From positions 62,001 to 126,000 of the forward strand of contig JAJSAM010000042.1 of NCBI GenBank assembly GCA_024274785.1: a stretch of 64,000 bases of DNA, given 5' to 3'. Under the pieces are notes generated by a model, which was not told the DNA's origin, searched no databases, and saw only the letters and a list, made by a program, of their open reading frames with translations. Below, piece by piece: positions 8,735 to 17,720 of the stretch (position 1 is its first letter; each line of letters opens with the position of its first letter). A program made the position numbers and the translations under genes. The DNA is from Planctomycetota bacterium. GTDB taxonomy: Bacteria; Planctomycetota; JAJSAM01.

Positions 8735-10618
8735 CTACAGCTCACCCGTCGGGATCGCCGCGATCAGCTTTCTCGTATACGGGTGCTCCGCTGCCTCATA
8801 GAGCGATTCAGGCGGCTTCTGCTCCACGATGTGGCCGCCGCGATCGCGGTCGATGAGACGCTGTCGCTCGTCGCCCTCGTAGAGATCGGCCATGATCCGG
8901 TCGGCGCTCATCACCGCTACCTCATCGGACATGTACTTCACCACCGAGAGATCGTGGCTGATGAAGATGTAGGTGAGGCCCATCTCGTCCTGCAGGTCGA
9001 GGAGCAGGTTCAATACGCCGGCCTGGATGGAGACGTCGAGCGCGGAGACGGACTCGTCGCAAACGATGAACTCCGGCTCCACCGCGAGCGTTCGCGCGAT
9101 GCAGATGCGCTGGCGCTGGCCGCCGGAGAACTCGTGCGGATAGCGGTCGAGGTGTTTCGTGGTGAGCCCCACGCGCTCGAGCAGGTCCGCGGCCCGGTCG
9201 GTGCGCGCCGTCGCATTGCGGTGGAGCTTATGGACGATCATCGGCTCGATGATCGCCTCGGCTACGGAGAGACGCGGGTTCAGGGAGGAATAGGGGTCCT
9301 GGAAGATGATCTGCATCTTCCGGCGGATCTCCCGCAACTCCCTGGGGCCGAGCGCGGTGACGTCGACGCCATCGTAGATCACCGAACTGCCCTCGCGCGG
9401 TTCCTCGAGACGAAGCAGTCCGCGGCCCAGGGTGGTCTTGCCGCAGCCGGATTCACCGACCAGGCCGAGAGTCTGGCCGCGGTTCACGGTCAGGTCCACG
9501 CCATCGACCGCCTTCACATGGCTCCCGATGCGCTGGAAGATACCACTGCGGATCGGGAACCAGACCCGGAGGTCCCTGATGGTGAGCAGCGGTTCGCCGA
9601 AGCCCGGTGCATCTTCCCGCCGCTTCAATGCCTTGCCGGGGTAGTCGAGGTCCAGCGTCGGATCGGTGGCGTCGAGGGTGATGCCCTCCTTCTCCGCCCG
9701 GATGAAGTCGTCGATGGTGGGGAGGCGCTCCGAGCAGGATTGAAGAGTGGGGCGGCAGCGGATCAGCCCCTTGGTATAGGGGTGCTTCGGATGGAGGAAG
9801 ATGTCGCGGACACTGCCGGATTCGACGATGTGGCCGCCGCGGTCGTAGTCCGAAGAGTCCTCCATGTCCGTCCCGGCGTAGAGGGTGCGCAGCGTCTCCC
9901 CGGGGCACATCACCGCCACCTGATCGGTGATTTCGGCGATGACCCCGAGGTCGTGGGTGATGAACAGTACCGCCATCCCGCGCTCGTCCTGGAGCTTCCG
10001 GATCAGTTCGAGGATCTGCTTCTGGATGGTTACGTCGAGGGCGGTGGTGGGTTCGTCGCAGATCAGCAGCTTCGGGTTGCAGGCCAGTGCCATGGCGATC
10101 ATCACGCGCTGCTTCATGCCGCCGGACAGCTCATGCGGATACTGGTTCATCCGCTTCTCCGGCATGGGGATGCCCACCTCATCGAGCAGTGCGGTGGCCT
10201 GCGCCCGGGCCTCGTCCTTCGTGGCATCAGTGTGAAAGCGGATCGACTCCGCCACCTGCCATCCGCACTTGAAGACGGGATTCAAACTGGTCATCGGCTC
10301 CTGGAAGATCATGGCCACGTCGTCGCCGCGGAAGTCCGGCATACGTTCGATCGCGATCTTCGCCAGATCGACGATCCCCTCTTCACCGCGCCACAGAATC
10401 GATCCCTCGACGATCTCGCCGAGGCCTTCCGGGATCAATCGGAGGATCGAATACGCGGTCACCGACTTCCCGGATCCGGACTCGCCGACGATGCCGAGCG
10501 TCTCTCCCGGGTTGACCGCGAGATCGACGCCGTCCACCGCCTTCACCACGCCGGTCTCGGTGTGAAACCAGGTCTTGAGCCCCTTGATTTCCAGGAGAGG
10601 CCCGGTGGAAGTGCTCAT
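8735..10618 (-). CDS. fused dipeptide/oligopeptide-type ABC transporter ATPase (two ATPase domains)
   Basis: The 627-residue protein fuses two DppD/DppF-like nucleotide-binding domains that would energise peptide import. Domain 1 has Walker A GESGSGKS, signature LSGGMKQR and Walker [13 protein letters not shown]. Domain 2 has [16 protein letters not shown] and [13 protein letters not shown]. Both keep the HPYT segment typical of the family. In each domain about 20 extra residues ending in DRGGHIVE lie between VAVM and the usual IVE strand. No intact permease or binding protein is nearby, only the remnant directly upstream, whose stop overlaps this start (ATGA). The real start is the ATG at 10618, since residues upstream of it in this frame belong to the remnant gene in another frame. 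It is probably an orphan or relic. Confidence 0.88.
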   Translation of the reverse strand: MSTSTGPLLEIKGLKTWFHTETGVVKAVDGVDLAVNPGETLGIVGESGSGKSVTAYSILRLIPEGLGEIVEGSILWRGEEGIVDLAKIAIERMPDFRGDDVAMIFQEPMTSLNPVFKCGWQVAESIRFHTDATKDEARAQATALLDEVGIPMPEKRMNQYPHELSGGMKQRVMIAMALACNPKLLICDEPTTALDVTIQKQILELIRKLQDERGMAVLFITHDLGVIAEITDQVAVMCPGETLRTLYAGTDMEDSSDYDRGGHIVESGSVRDIFLHPKHPYTKGLIRCRPTLQSCSERLPTIDDFIRAEKEGITLDATDPTLDLDYPGKALKRREDAPGFGEPLLTIRDLRVWFPIRSGIFQRIGSHVKAVDGVDLTVNRGQTLGLVGESGCGKTTLGRGLLRLEEPREGSSVIYDGVDVTALGPRELREIRRKMQIIFQDPYSSLNPRLSVAEAIIEPMIVHKLHRNATARTDRAADLLERVGLTTKHLDRYPHEFSGGQRQRICIARTLAVEPEFIVCDESVSALDVSIQAGVLNLLLDLQDEMGLTYIFISHDLSVVKYMSDEVAVMSADRIMADLYEGDERQRLIDRDRGGHIVEQKPPESLYEAAEHPYTRKLIAAIPTGEL

Positions 10619-10881
10619 CGCAGCCTCGAGCAGGTGTTCGGGTCGAAAGCCTCCCGCACGGCTTCGCCGACCATCACAACCGGCACGAGCGCGTTCGGGA
10701 AGGTGTGGCGGGCCATGATCTTCGCATTCGAAACGCCGATGGCCTGCGCCGCCTGCACGTAGTCGCACGCTTTCTCCCGATAGAACTCCTCGCGATCGCA
10801 GTCCGGCAAGGGAGCCTCATCCCCGCAGGAGGCGAACAGGACGGGAAAGAACAGGCTCCCGACGTAGACCACACTCTTCAT
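10615..10881 (-). pseudogene. remnant of a DppC-like permease behind a secretion-signal-like start
   Basis: The 88-residue ORF joins two unrelated-looking parts. The first 28 residues (MKSVVYVGSLFFPVLFASC then GDEAPLPDC) look like a lipoprotein or membrane leader. The rest, DYVQAAQAIGVSNAKIMARH followed by TFPNALVPVVM, is the EAA loop of binding-protein-dependent permeases. The end GEAVREAFDP matches the DppC C-terminus. The membrane helices between these two permease segments, and everything before the EAA loop, are gone. It cannot form a channel. The ATGA overlap with the ABC ATPase gene shows it was once part of the same operon. Whether it is translated is unclear. Confidence 0.6.
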
Positions 10882-10901
10882 GCCACCCTCGGATACGGAA
10901 A

Positions 10902-10934
10902 GCGCCCCGGAGCGGTGAGGCCGATCCGGGGCGC
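10902..10934 (-). terminator. rho-independent-type terminator after cassette B
   Basis: GCGCCCCGGA at 10925-10934 (read on the minus strand) pairs perfectly over 10 bases with TCCGGGGCGC at 10902-10911. The minus strand continues TTTCCGT, a short T tract. It lies just after the last cassette B gene and separates that operon from the permease remnant and ABC gene. Confidence 0.65.
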
Positions 10935-10956
10935 GGGCTTCTCTCGGTTGGTCAGA

Positions 10957-11760
10957 TCAGGTCGGGAGCCAGTCCAGCCAGTCCTTCAACAGGAAGAGCA
11001 CTCGGCCGATGAACAGCGAAAGCCTCGCCATCACAGTGTATCCGAACGATGCACCGAACCCGATCATCAGGATCCAGATGCCGAAGGTCGCCGCGTAGCC
11101 GAAGACTCCCCGGTGCGGGACCGAGAAGAAGAAGTACATCAGCCCGCAGATCGTCCCGATCATGAGCAAAGGCACACCGATCTGCCAGAGGTGGACGTTG
11201 GTGAACCCGGGCATTACCTCTGCGTTTCCATGCAGCGCGGTCATGTAGTCCAGCGGAAGCTGGGACGCGGCGCGGATCTGGGTGGTGATGTTCGCCTGGA
11301 TCGTCACCGGGATGGCAAGGCCAGATCCCAGCCCGATCGTGGCGGCGATCGACCAGCGGGACATCCACGCGACCTTCGGGAAGATGCGCGTGAGCATCAG
11401 GCATCCCAGGATAGCCGGAATGATCAGCGCCCAGCGGAACACCTCCGGGCTGCCGAAGAGTTGTTCCCCGGGCTGGAGTTCATTGAGCACGAGCCGGTTG
11501 TAGAAACGGGGCTCGAGGACCTGGAAGATGTAGTAGATGGCGAAGTAGGCCATAGCGAGACCGACCATGATGTGCTCCGCCGCCTTGTAGAACGGGTTGT
11601 CCTTGTAGAGGAACGACAGGATGATCAGCGTCATCCAGGCTGCGACCCAGAGTCCGAAACTCGGGATGAACTCTCCGCCGAAGCTCACCTTGTAGAAGAA
11701 AGACGCCACCATCAGGATCACGACTCCGACCCCGATCCCCATGTTCAGTGGGCTTTTCAT
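10957..11760 (-). CDS. polytopic membrane protein, cassette B gene 4
   Basis: This 267-residue, roughly seven-helix protein is the paralogue of the cassette A protein at 5617-6327, with an extra N-terminal helix (about residues 9-24). It shares SFLYKDNPFYKAAEHIMVGLA, the ALIIPAILG helix, MSRWSIAA and FGASFGYTVMARLSLFIGR. The middle loop (about residues 150-185) differs strongly, so the two copies probably face different partners. Its start overlaps the stop of the upstream gene (ATGA). It is the last gene before the hairpin at 10902-10934. No known function is visible. Confidence 0.8.
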   Translation of the reverse strand: MKSPLNMGIGVGVVILMVASFFYKVSFGGEFIPSFGLWVAAWMTLIILSFLYKDNPFYKAAEHIMVGLAMAYFAIYYIFQVLEPRFYNRLVLNELQPGEQLFGSPEVFRWALIIPAILGCLMLTRIFPKVAWMSRWSIAATIGLGSGLAIPVTIQANITTQIRAASQLPLDYMTALHGNAEVMPGFTNVHLWQIGVPLLMIGTICGLMYFFFSVPHRGVFGYAATFGIWILMIGFGASFGYTVMARLSLFIGRVLFLLKDWLDWLPT

Positions 11761-12626
11761 CGGCCGCCTCCCGTCTTCCGTCCGAGGAAGTACCCCAGGT
11801 TCCCGAGGAAGATCAACCCGATGATGAAGACGTGGATGATGGACTGGCTGTCCATCCCGCGAACCGCGTCTCCAACTTTCGGGTAGTAGCCCTGTGCAAC
11901 GATCATCGCTTCGTACTCCGCCGCTCCCCGGAGCCCGCCGATCATGCCGTGGGACTGCTGGGGAATGTAGGGGGTGAAGTCGGCGGCCATGACGTTGGTG
12001 ACCCCCATGGCGAAGCGCGCCTTGTGTCGTTCCACCGCGTTGCTGATCCAGGTGACCGGGTAGTTGTTCCCCGCCAGGTCGAGCACGATGTGGATGTCCT
12101 GGTAGTTGTGAACGTTTCTGAACATAGGCATATCATCGAGCGGCACCTTCCTGGTGTCGGTCGGGTAGTTGTCGCGGATATCCCGTCCGATGGACTGAAT
12201 CACGGCGGCCGCGGGTGTGGTGAAACCAAGGAACGCGAAGTTCTCGCCCTCCTTGATGCCCTGATCCTCGAACTCCCGGGCCACGCTGCGCAGCGTCTCC
12301 TCGGCGAGTGCGGAACCGGTGGGCATGAAGGAGATCACGATGACCTTGCCTTTCCTGGCGAAGATGTGGCGTAGGATCGCCTTGGCCATGGGGCCCAGTT
12401 CCGCCAGGGTTCCGGGGTCATAGTCCATCGAGAGCAGGATGGGCTTGCTGTCCGGGTCAGAGGCGGGCTTGATGGAGTCGATCTCGTCATAGACGAGTTG
12501 GGTATACCGGGTCGTTACGATCGGCAGGTTCATGGGGACGAAGAACGGGAAAACCGTCAGGACCAGAACGCCGAGGAACACCCATCGGCGGTCCATCTGG
12601 CTGAGCTTGATGAAGAAGTCGCGCAT
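11757..12626 (-). CDS. two-helix membrane-anchored domain protein, cassette B gene 3
   Basis: The 289-residue product starts MRDFFIKLSQMDRRWVF, crosses the membrane once (about residues 17-33), has a soluble alpha/beta domain and ends with a second helix and a short Lys/Arg/Gly tail. It is the paralogue of the cassette A protein at 6324-7145. Shared motifs are MDRRW, LPIVTTRYTQLVYDEID (looser in A), SMDYDPGTLAELGPM, and GGLRGAAEYEAM before the last helix. The DYDPG motif probably marks a functional site. The domain order (helix, alpha/beta domain, helix) resembles no family I can name with confidence. It is three bases from the upstream gene and overlaps the downstream one. Confidence 0.78.
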   Translation of the reverse strand: MRDFFIKLSQMDRRWVFLGVLVLTVFPFFVPMNLPIVTTRYTQLVYDEIDSIKPASDPDSKPILLSMDYDPGTLAELGPMAKAILRHIFARKGKVIVISFMPTGSALAEETLRSVAREFEDQGIKEGENFAFLGFTTPAAAVIQSIGRDIRDNYPTDTRKVPLDDMPMFRNVHNYQDIHIVLDLAGNNYPVTWISNAVERHKARFAMGVTNVMAADFTPYIPQQSHGMIGGLRGAAEYEAMIVAQGYYPKVGDAVRGMDSQSIIHVFIIGLIFLGNLGYFLGRKTGGGR

Positions 12627-12629
12627 CGC

Positions 12630-13289
12630 TCAGTCCCCCCTTCCGATCCAGGCCCGCTCGATGCCGAGCATGAGCTTCAATGCGGTCGCCGCCATGCCGA
12701 GCCCGACGCCGATCATGATGGCGCGCTTGGCCGCGGTATTGGGGAACTCCATGATCCACTGCTGGATGTCCGTGAACGGAGGGAAGATCCACTCTCCGAG
12801 GGGCACCCGCCCGATCATGATCAGGATGGCCGCCGCGAGCAGCAGCGTCGCTTCGAGGTTGCGCGCGCGGAATGCCCGGAAAGAGGCGGAGGCGATGTAG
12901 AAGGCCAGGAGGGCGAACATCGTCGCCTCCATCGGGACGAGCACGTTCCCGAAGAGCCACTTGAACACGCTGGCGTCCGGATCCGCCTGCTGGTCACCGA
13001 GGAAACCAAAGAGCCGGGGGTAGATCTCAGGGAGAAGACCGACCAGGAGCATGACCGCGAACGAGAGAATGGCGGTGAGGTTGTAGCCCCAGCCGGGAAC
13101 CTTGCGCCTGACCTTGAAGATGTGGTGCATCAGGAACGACAGGATCCCGAGGAAGAAGGCGAAGCCGGCGATCACCGGCGACCACAGCAGGACGAGGCGA
13201 TAGAAACCGTCCATCCACGGGAAGTAATAGGTCCCGATCATGAGGAGACCCATCACCAGGGCGATCGCCAGAGGCAGTGATCTCTTCAT
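12630..13289 (-). CDS. six-helix membrane protein, cassette B gene 2
   Basis: A 219-residue integral membrane protein, paralogous to the cassette A protein at 7142-7804. It has about six helices. The conserved parts are LLAFYIASASFRAFRARNLE, the loop IMIGRVPLGEWIFP and the C-terminal AKRAIMIGVGLGMAATALKL then MLGIERAW. Its start overlaps the stop of the DUF6754-like gene by four bases. Keeping gene order and overlaps in both cassettes points to stoichiometric production of a complex. No catalytic motif is seen. Confidence 0.78.
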   Translation of the reverse strand: MKRSLPLAIALVMGLLMIGTYYFPWMDGFYRLVLLWSPVIAGFAFFLGILSFLMHHIFKVRRKVPGWGYNLTAILSFAVMLLVGLLPEIYPRLFGFLGDQQADPDASVFKWLFGNVLVPMEATMFALLAFYIASASFRAFRARNLEATLLLAAAILIMIGRVPLGEWIFPPFTDIQQWIMEFPNTAAKRAIMIGVGLGMAATALKLMLGIERAWIGRGD

Positions 13290-14641
13290 TTGCCCACCTC
13301 GAACAGTGTGCTCGGCAGTTCACGAATCCAGTTCGACCAGCCTGCCGGGTCGGTGAAGACGCCGTAGAATACGAACCAGCCGGTCAGCACCAGGATGCAG
13401 ATGATCCCGAGCGCCTTGTTCCAGTCCTGGCCCTTGAGCCCACCGGTGAGTTTCGGGTCGCCGCCCATGTATGCGCCCGCGGCGTAGAGTTCCTCGCCGA
13501 TCAGGGTGTAGTCACAGGCCACGATGAAGAAGGGCAGCTGGGTCACCGCGTCGGTACCGGCGATCTGGATCGCGCCGGTCATGTTTCCGGTCTCGGCGAG
13601 CAGCAGCGACTCGGCGTAGAACATGCCGAGGAAGAAGTTCGTGGCCGGTTTCTCGCGGACCATCATTCCATTCACCGCCGCGGCGTAGGCGAACTGCCGG
13701 GCCGAGAGGTAGAAGACATTGTCGTCGGAGTAGGCGTCCGGCCGGCCGGCCTTCAGGTACGCCTCCTTTACGACTTCCTGGGTGACGGTGAAGACGATGG
13801 GGTCGTAGTTCGGCACGATCAGCTTGCTGTCGTACTGGGCCGCCTTCTCCGCCACCGGTGAGAGGATGTTCAGGGCGGCCAGGGTGGCCACGTCCTCGAT
13901 GGTGGAGATGCCCGGGACGAACAGGATGGGCTTGCCCATTTCGGTAGCGCGGCCGATGGCCTCTTCCACGGCCTGAATGGCCGGGATGGGGCGAACGTAG
14001 ATATCCCCCCTGGATTTGAAGAGGGGGATGAGCAGCGCGATGAACGGGATGAGCAGCGGAATGAAGGCGAGGAGCACCGACGCGCCGGAGTCCCAGATCG
14101 GTGTGAGGTCGGTGAAGAGCAGCACGCCCGTGAACACCGCCCCGTAGCCGATGTATCCGAGCAGAAAACCGCCCGGAATCTTGCGGCCCGCGGTCCAGAT
14201 CCAGCCGAGGATCAGGGAGGTAAACAGGAAGACGAAGATGACGCTGTTGAAGCGTCCGGTCTTGAACCGGTTCGGTGTCGCCAGAGCCGACCCGGAGGTG
14301 ACGATGCCGTCACTCTCCTGGCCATTCAGCAAGGCCGAAATCCTGTAGAACCGGGCTTCGGTGCCGGCCTCGGTGTCGAGGAACAGTGCCGGTTTCGGTG
14401 CTACATCCGCAATCGCTTCCCATGGACCTTCCGCAGTGTCGCCGCGATAGATTCGATAACCCGTGAAGCCCTCTTCCTGTTCGGCCGGACTGCCTCTCCA
14501 CTCCACCTGCAGCGTCGTTCCGCCCCAGTCGTATCCGTAATCCTCGACCGTGACTTCCTGCGGTGGAGCAGGTGCGCCCTGTGCCGTAGCGCTGCCCGCG
14601 AGGAGCAGCACGAGGAAGAGCGCAGGGAGGTATCTACTCAT
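13286..14641 (-). CDS. FN3-DUF6754-like membrane protein, cassette B gene 1
   Basis: The 451-residue protein starts with a signal peptide (MSRYLPALFLVLLLAGSATA). A fibronectin type III-like domain follows at about residues 25-118, with TLQVEWRGS, GYRIYRGDT and RFYRISAL, so this part should lie outside the inner membrane. About three helices come next (130-210), then the soluble domain shared with the cassette A protein at 7820-8656: GDIYVRPIPAIQAVEEAIGR, PILFVPGI, MVREKPATN, CDYTLIGEELYAAGAY. A last helix lies at about 415-435. The domain resembles the uncharacterised DUF6754 family. It begins 39 bases after the preceding gene with GGAGGG before the ATG. It may couple an external FN3 domain to an internal domain. 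Confidence 0.8.
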   Translation of the reverse strand: MSRYLPALFLVLLLAGSATAQGAPAPPQEVTVEDYGYDWGGTTLQVEWRGSPAEQEEGFTGYRIYRGDTAEGPWEAIADVAPKPALFLDTEAGTEARFYRISALLNGQESDGIVTSGSALATPNRFKTGRFNSVIFVFLFTSLILGWIWTAGRKIPGGFLLGYIGYGAVFTGVLLFTDLTPIWDSGASVLLAFIPLLIPFIALLIPLFKSRGDIYVRPIPAIQAVEEAIGRATEMGKPILFVPGISTIEDVATLAALNILSPVAEKAAQYDSKLIVPNYDPIVFTVTQEVVKEAYLKAGRPDAYSDDNVFYLSARQFAYAAAVNGMMVREKPATNFFLGMFYAESLLLAETGNMTGAIQIAGTDAVTQLPFFIVACDYTLIGEELYAAGAYMGGDPKLTGGLKGQDWNKALGIICILVLTGWFVFYGVFTDPAGWSNWIRELPSTLFEVGK

Positions 14642-14680
14642 ACTTTGCCCTCCGCCCTCGGTGCCGGTTGACCCGGCGCC

Positions 14681-15808
14681 CTATGTTTCGATCATCTCTA
14701 CATTCGCCCGGGGGAGGGGGTACTCCTCGCCCGAGTCCAGCTTGACCCTCAATACGCGGACCTTCGTCTCGCACTCCATCGCCACCAGCTCCGGCGGAAG
14801 TCCGGTGACGTGCCCGAGGCTTCCGAAGTTCGGCTCGCGGATGATGCGGACCCGGGATCCCTCCCTAAGGCCCAGCGAGAGCGACTCCCCGCCGCTGGCG
14901 GCCGGCTTCTCCTGGTCCAGTTTCGGGATGACGATCTCCGGGCGGATGACGCCGGCCCGGATCTGTGTCGCCCCGTTGATACAGGCCAGCAGGCCCTCGT
15001 TCTCCGAAAGGAGCTCGAAAGTCCGCTCGGCCATGGAGATCTCTCCAAATCCCTCAGTGAGCACCAGGGTGATGCCGAGGTTCTCATGGCCGGTGATGGC
15101 GACGCCGAGGTCGTGGCCGAGCAGCGTCTTCAGGTCCTCGTCGTCAAAGCCTCCGGCGATGATGCCGCGCGCGCCGGCCTTGCGGGCCTGGTCGATGGCT
15201 TCCATCGTGACACGGGCGCCTCCGACCAGAATCTCACCCTCCGCCCGGTCGGGAATATTGTCGCCGGTCAGGCCGACCCCGGGCCCGTCCACGACAACCC
15301 GGAGCTTCCCGCTCGTCTCCCCGCCGACGCCGAAGATGCCCTGGATGAAGGCGCCCCAGGTCTGGATGGTCGCGCCTTCCTCCTCGTGCACCGCGGAGAC
15401 CACACCGTCGACGTAGGCCGTGACCTCGACGGGGATGGGGGGCTCGCGCAGCAATGCCTGTCCGGTGACGGTGGAGAGCGTCTCGATGGTGCCGCGAATG
15501 GGGGAGTCACAGGTGGTCTTGAACAGGCCGAAGAAGGACTTCGACTCGGCGATGACCTCACCCTTTTCAATCTCGTCGCCTTGCTCTTTCAGCATGTAGC
15601 GCGGCAGATCCGAAGCCTCGATCGAGAGGCGGTGGGCGATGTTCATCGACTGTACGTCGCCGGGCAGCCTGGTCCTGGCGACGACCTGCTCGTGGGTCAC
15701 CTTGTCGCCGACCTCGACCGTTACCTCGCCGAGCAGCGGAAGGCGGCGGACTTTCTCGAGCAGAGTGAACTCGGAGACCCGGAGTCCTGGAGTGTATGCG
15801 TGTGCCAT
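14681..15808 (-). CDS. barrel-sandwich-hybrid and KOW-like domain protein next to MutL-like ATPase
   Basis: The 375-residue soluble protein shows no signal or membrane helix. The first 110 residues contain two short GEV.VEVGDKV and GDEIEKGEVIAES patterns, the spacing seen in biotinyl/lipoyl-type barrel-sandwich hybrids (as in RnfC or HlyD) but without the modified lysine. The middle (about 150-290) alternates DGPGVGL, ARGIIAGGFDDEDL and AITGHENLGITLV, like an alpha/beta domain. The end (about 310-370, SRVRIIREPNFGSLGHVTGL) looks like a KOW/SH3-like module. The start ATG at 15808 is one base after the stop of the MutL-like gene, so the two are coupled. No name can be given. It is probably the cytoplasmic link between the ATPase and the membrane subunits. 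Confidence 0.72.
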   Translation of the reverse strand: MAHAYTPGLRVSEFTLLEKVRRLPLLGEVTVEVGDKVTHEQVVARTRLPGDVQSMNIAHRLSIEASDLPRYMLKEQGDEIEKGEVIAESKSFFGLFKTTCDSPIRGTIETLSTVTGQALLREPPIPVEVTAYVDGVVSAVHEEEGATIQTWGAFIQGIFGVGGETSGKLRVVVDGPGVGLTGDNIPDRAEGEILVGGARVTMEAIDQARKAGARGIIAGGFDDEDLKTLLGHDLGVAITGHENLGITLVLTEGFGEISMAERTFELLSENEGLLACINGATQIRAGVIRPEIVIPKLDQEKPAASGGESLSLGLREGSRVRIIREPNFGSLGHVTGLPPELVAMECETKVRVLRVKLDSGEEYPLPRANVEMIET

Positions 15809-15809
15809 C

Positions 15810-17693
15810 TTACTTGCCTCCCCCCGCCTGGCTGGATTGTCCGGGATACGCATTCAGCGCATCGGTCCAGCGGTTGATCCAGGCCACCCGTTCGGTCGCG
15901 TCCTCCGGAACGTTGAACGGGCGACGGCCGCGGCAATCGACGATGATACCGTTGACTCCCCCCTCGATGCTCACCTCGCGTGCTTTTCCCGGACCCGCAC
16001 CGATGTCGAAGTGGCGCGATGGCTTGAGGACGCCGGTCGCGTGCTCTGGCCCGAACTCGAACGGGAACACCTTGACGTCACCGAAGATGAACTTCTCGTG
16101 GACCTTGCCTGAGCCCGGGATGTCGAGTTCGATCTCCAGGCACTGCTTGCCGGGCTTGCCCGTGCCTACCGGTGAGATGCAGGTGCCGAGGTGGATCAGG
16201 CAGTCCTTGTTGAAGACGTCCACCGCGGCTCGCTTCGCATCCTGCTGCAACTCCGGAGTCTCAACCGCGGAGAGGACACCCAACTGCGGCATCATGAAGA
16301 TGGAGTCGACCGCGATGCGTGTCACGCCCTCCGGCAGGAAGGCGTCGATCAGCATCATGGCCGCCTGCGCGCGGCGCGGTGCGTGGGAGAGTACGCCTCC
16401 CGATCCGACCAGGATGTCCAGCTTCTGCATGTCGACGTGGGTGTGGCCGCCCTCCGCCTGCTTGAAGGTATCCGCGATGGTACGTTGCTGCTGGACGCCC
16501 TTCAGCCCGACGGCCAGCGCGGTGTGCTGGATGAAGGCGAGCCTGAGCGCCTCGCGGGCGATGGCCTGCTCCACCATCAGGCTCTCCAGACTCTGGGGAA
16601 TGGTGGTGGGGCGGATCATCTTGTTGCGGATGCGGTTTCTGAGGTCCCGGACATCGATGTCGAAAGGCACCCAGCGCAAGACGTTCGGCAGGGTCGCCTC
16701 GGCCAGGACGTTGCTCACCGAGTAGGACATCCCGAGGTTGGCGGAGACGGTCCGGTTGAAGATCTCTTCCCTCTCGCCTTCTTTCGTTTCCTCCTGCCAG
16801 ACGGAGAAGACGTCAGTGGTGGCGCCGCCGATGTCGACGCCGATGACACTGATGTTCTCGAGGTGCGCGATGGTCTGCATGATCAGTCCCACCGCTCCCG
16901 GCGTAGGCATGATCGGAACCCTGGTCCACTTCATGAGCTTCTTGTAGCCCGGGGCGTGGGCCATCACGTGCTCCATGAAGAGTTCGTGGATGGCGTCGCG
17001 GGCGGGCTTCAAGTTCTCACGCTCGAGCACCGGCCGGAGGTTATCGACGATGGAGAGGGCGCACTTCCCGGAGAGGAGTTCCTCGATGTTCTTCCGGGCC
17101 TCCTTGTTGCCGGCGTAGATGATCGGGAGTTCGTATTGAGCGCCGAGCCGGGCGGTGGGGCGGGCCGCGGCGACCAGTTCGCCGATCTCGACCACCTTCT
17201 CCACGGTCCCGCCATCGGTCCCGCCGGAGAGCAGGATCATGTCGGGGCGCAGGCGGCGAATGCGCTCGATGCGCTCGTGGGGACGGCGGCCGTCGTTTGT
17301 GGCCAGCACGTCCATCACGATCGCACCGGCACCGAGGGCGGCGCGCTCCGCGGACTCGCCGGTCATCTGCTTCACGACGCCGGCCACCATCATCTGCAAC
17401 CCGCCCCCGGCGGAGGAGGTGGAGACGTAGACATCCACCCCGACGCCGTCCTTCTCGGGAGTGATGATGGTCTCGCCGTCGAGGAGCTTCCGGCCGGACA
17501 GTTCTTCGACTTCGCCGACCGCGTTCAGCACGCCGCGGGTCACGTCCTCGAACGGGGCTTCCACCGTGGTGGGGGCCTCGCCGCGGACGGCCAGCCGGTA
17601 TTCATCACCGCGCTTCTCGATGAGGATCGCTTTCGTCGTGGTCGATCCGCAGTCGGTAGCCAGGATGCTCTTCAGCTTCGTGTCTTCGCTCAT
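15810..17693 (-). CDS. MutL/GlmL-like ASKHA ATPase (glutamate mutase L family)
   Basis: The 627-residue product matches the glutamate mutase accessory protein family MutL/GlmL. That family has the actin-Hsp70 fold and is thought to reactivate the B12 enzyme glutamate mutase. Phosphate-binding loop 1 is TDCGSTTTKAI at about residues 13-23. Loop 2 is GVDIGGATTDVFSV at about 285-298. The adenosine loop is GSGGVLSHAPR at about 431-441. A DILSG-like strand (DMILLSGGTDGGT) is at 151-163. The usual partners, the MutS and MutE subunits, do not occur in this window. Instead it sits in an operon of membrane proteins. It may therefore be an ATP-driven chaperone or assembly factor of that complex; this is inference. 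Length and motifs look intact. Confidence 0.85.
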   Translation of the reverse strand: MSEDTKLKSILATDCGSTTTKAILIEKRGDEYRLAVRGEAPTTVEAPFEDVTRGVLNAVGEVEELSGRKLLDGETIITPEKDGVGVDVYVSTSSAGGGLQMMVAGVVKQMTGESAERAALGAGAIVMDVLATNDGRRPHERIERIRRLRPDMILLSGGTDGGTVEKVVEIGELVAAARPTARLGAQYELPIIYAGNKEARKNIEELLSGKCALSIVDNLRPVLERENLKPARDAIHELFMEHVMAHAPGYKKLMKWTRVPIMPTPGAVGLIMQTIAHLENISVIGVDIGGATTDVFSVWQEETKEGEREEIFNRTVSANLGMSYSVSNVLAEATLPNVLRWVPFDIDVRDLRNRIRNKMIRPTTIPQSLESLMVEQAIAREALRLAFIQHTALAVGLKGVQQQRTIADTFKQAEGGHTHVDMQKLDILVGSGGVLSHAPRRAQAAMMLIDAFLPEGVTRIAVDSIFMMPQLGVLSAVETPELQQDAKRAAVDVFNKDCLIHLGTCISPVGTGKPGKQCLEIELDIPGSGKVHEKFIFGDVKVFPFEFGPEHATGVLKPSRHFDIGAGPGKAREVSIEGGVNGIIVDCRGRRPFNVPEDATERVAWINRWTDALNAYPGQSSQAGGGK

Positions 17694-17720
17694 GCGTGTC
17701 CCCCTGAATCGTCGAGAACG

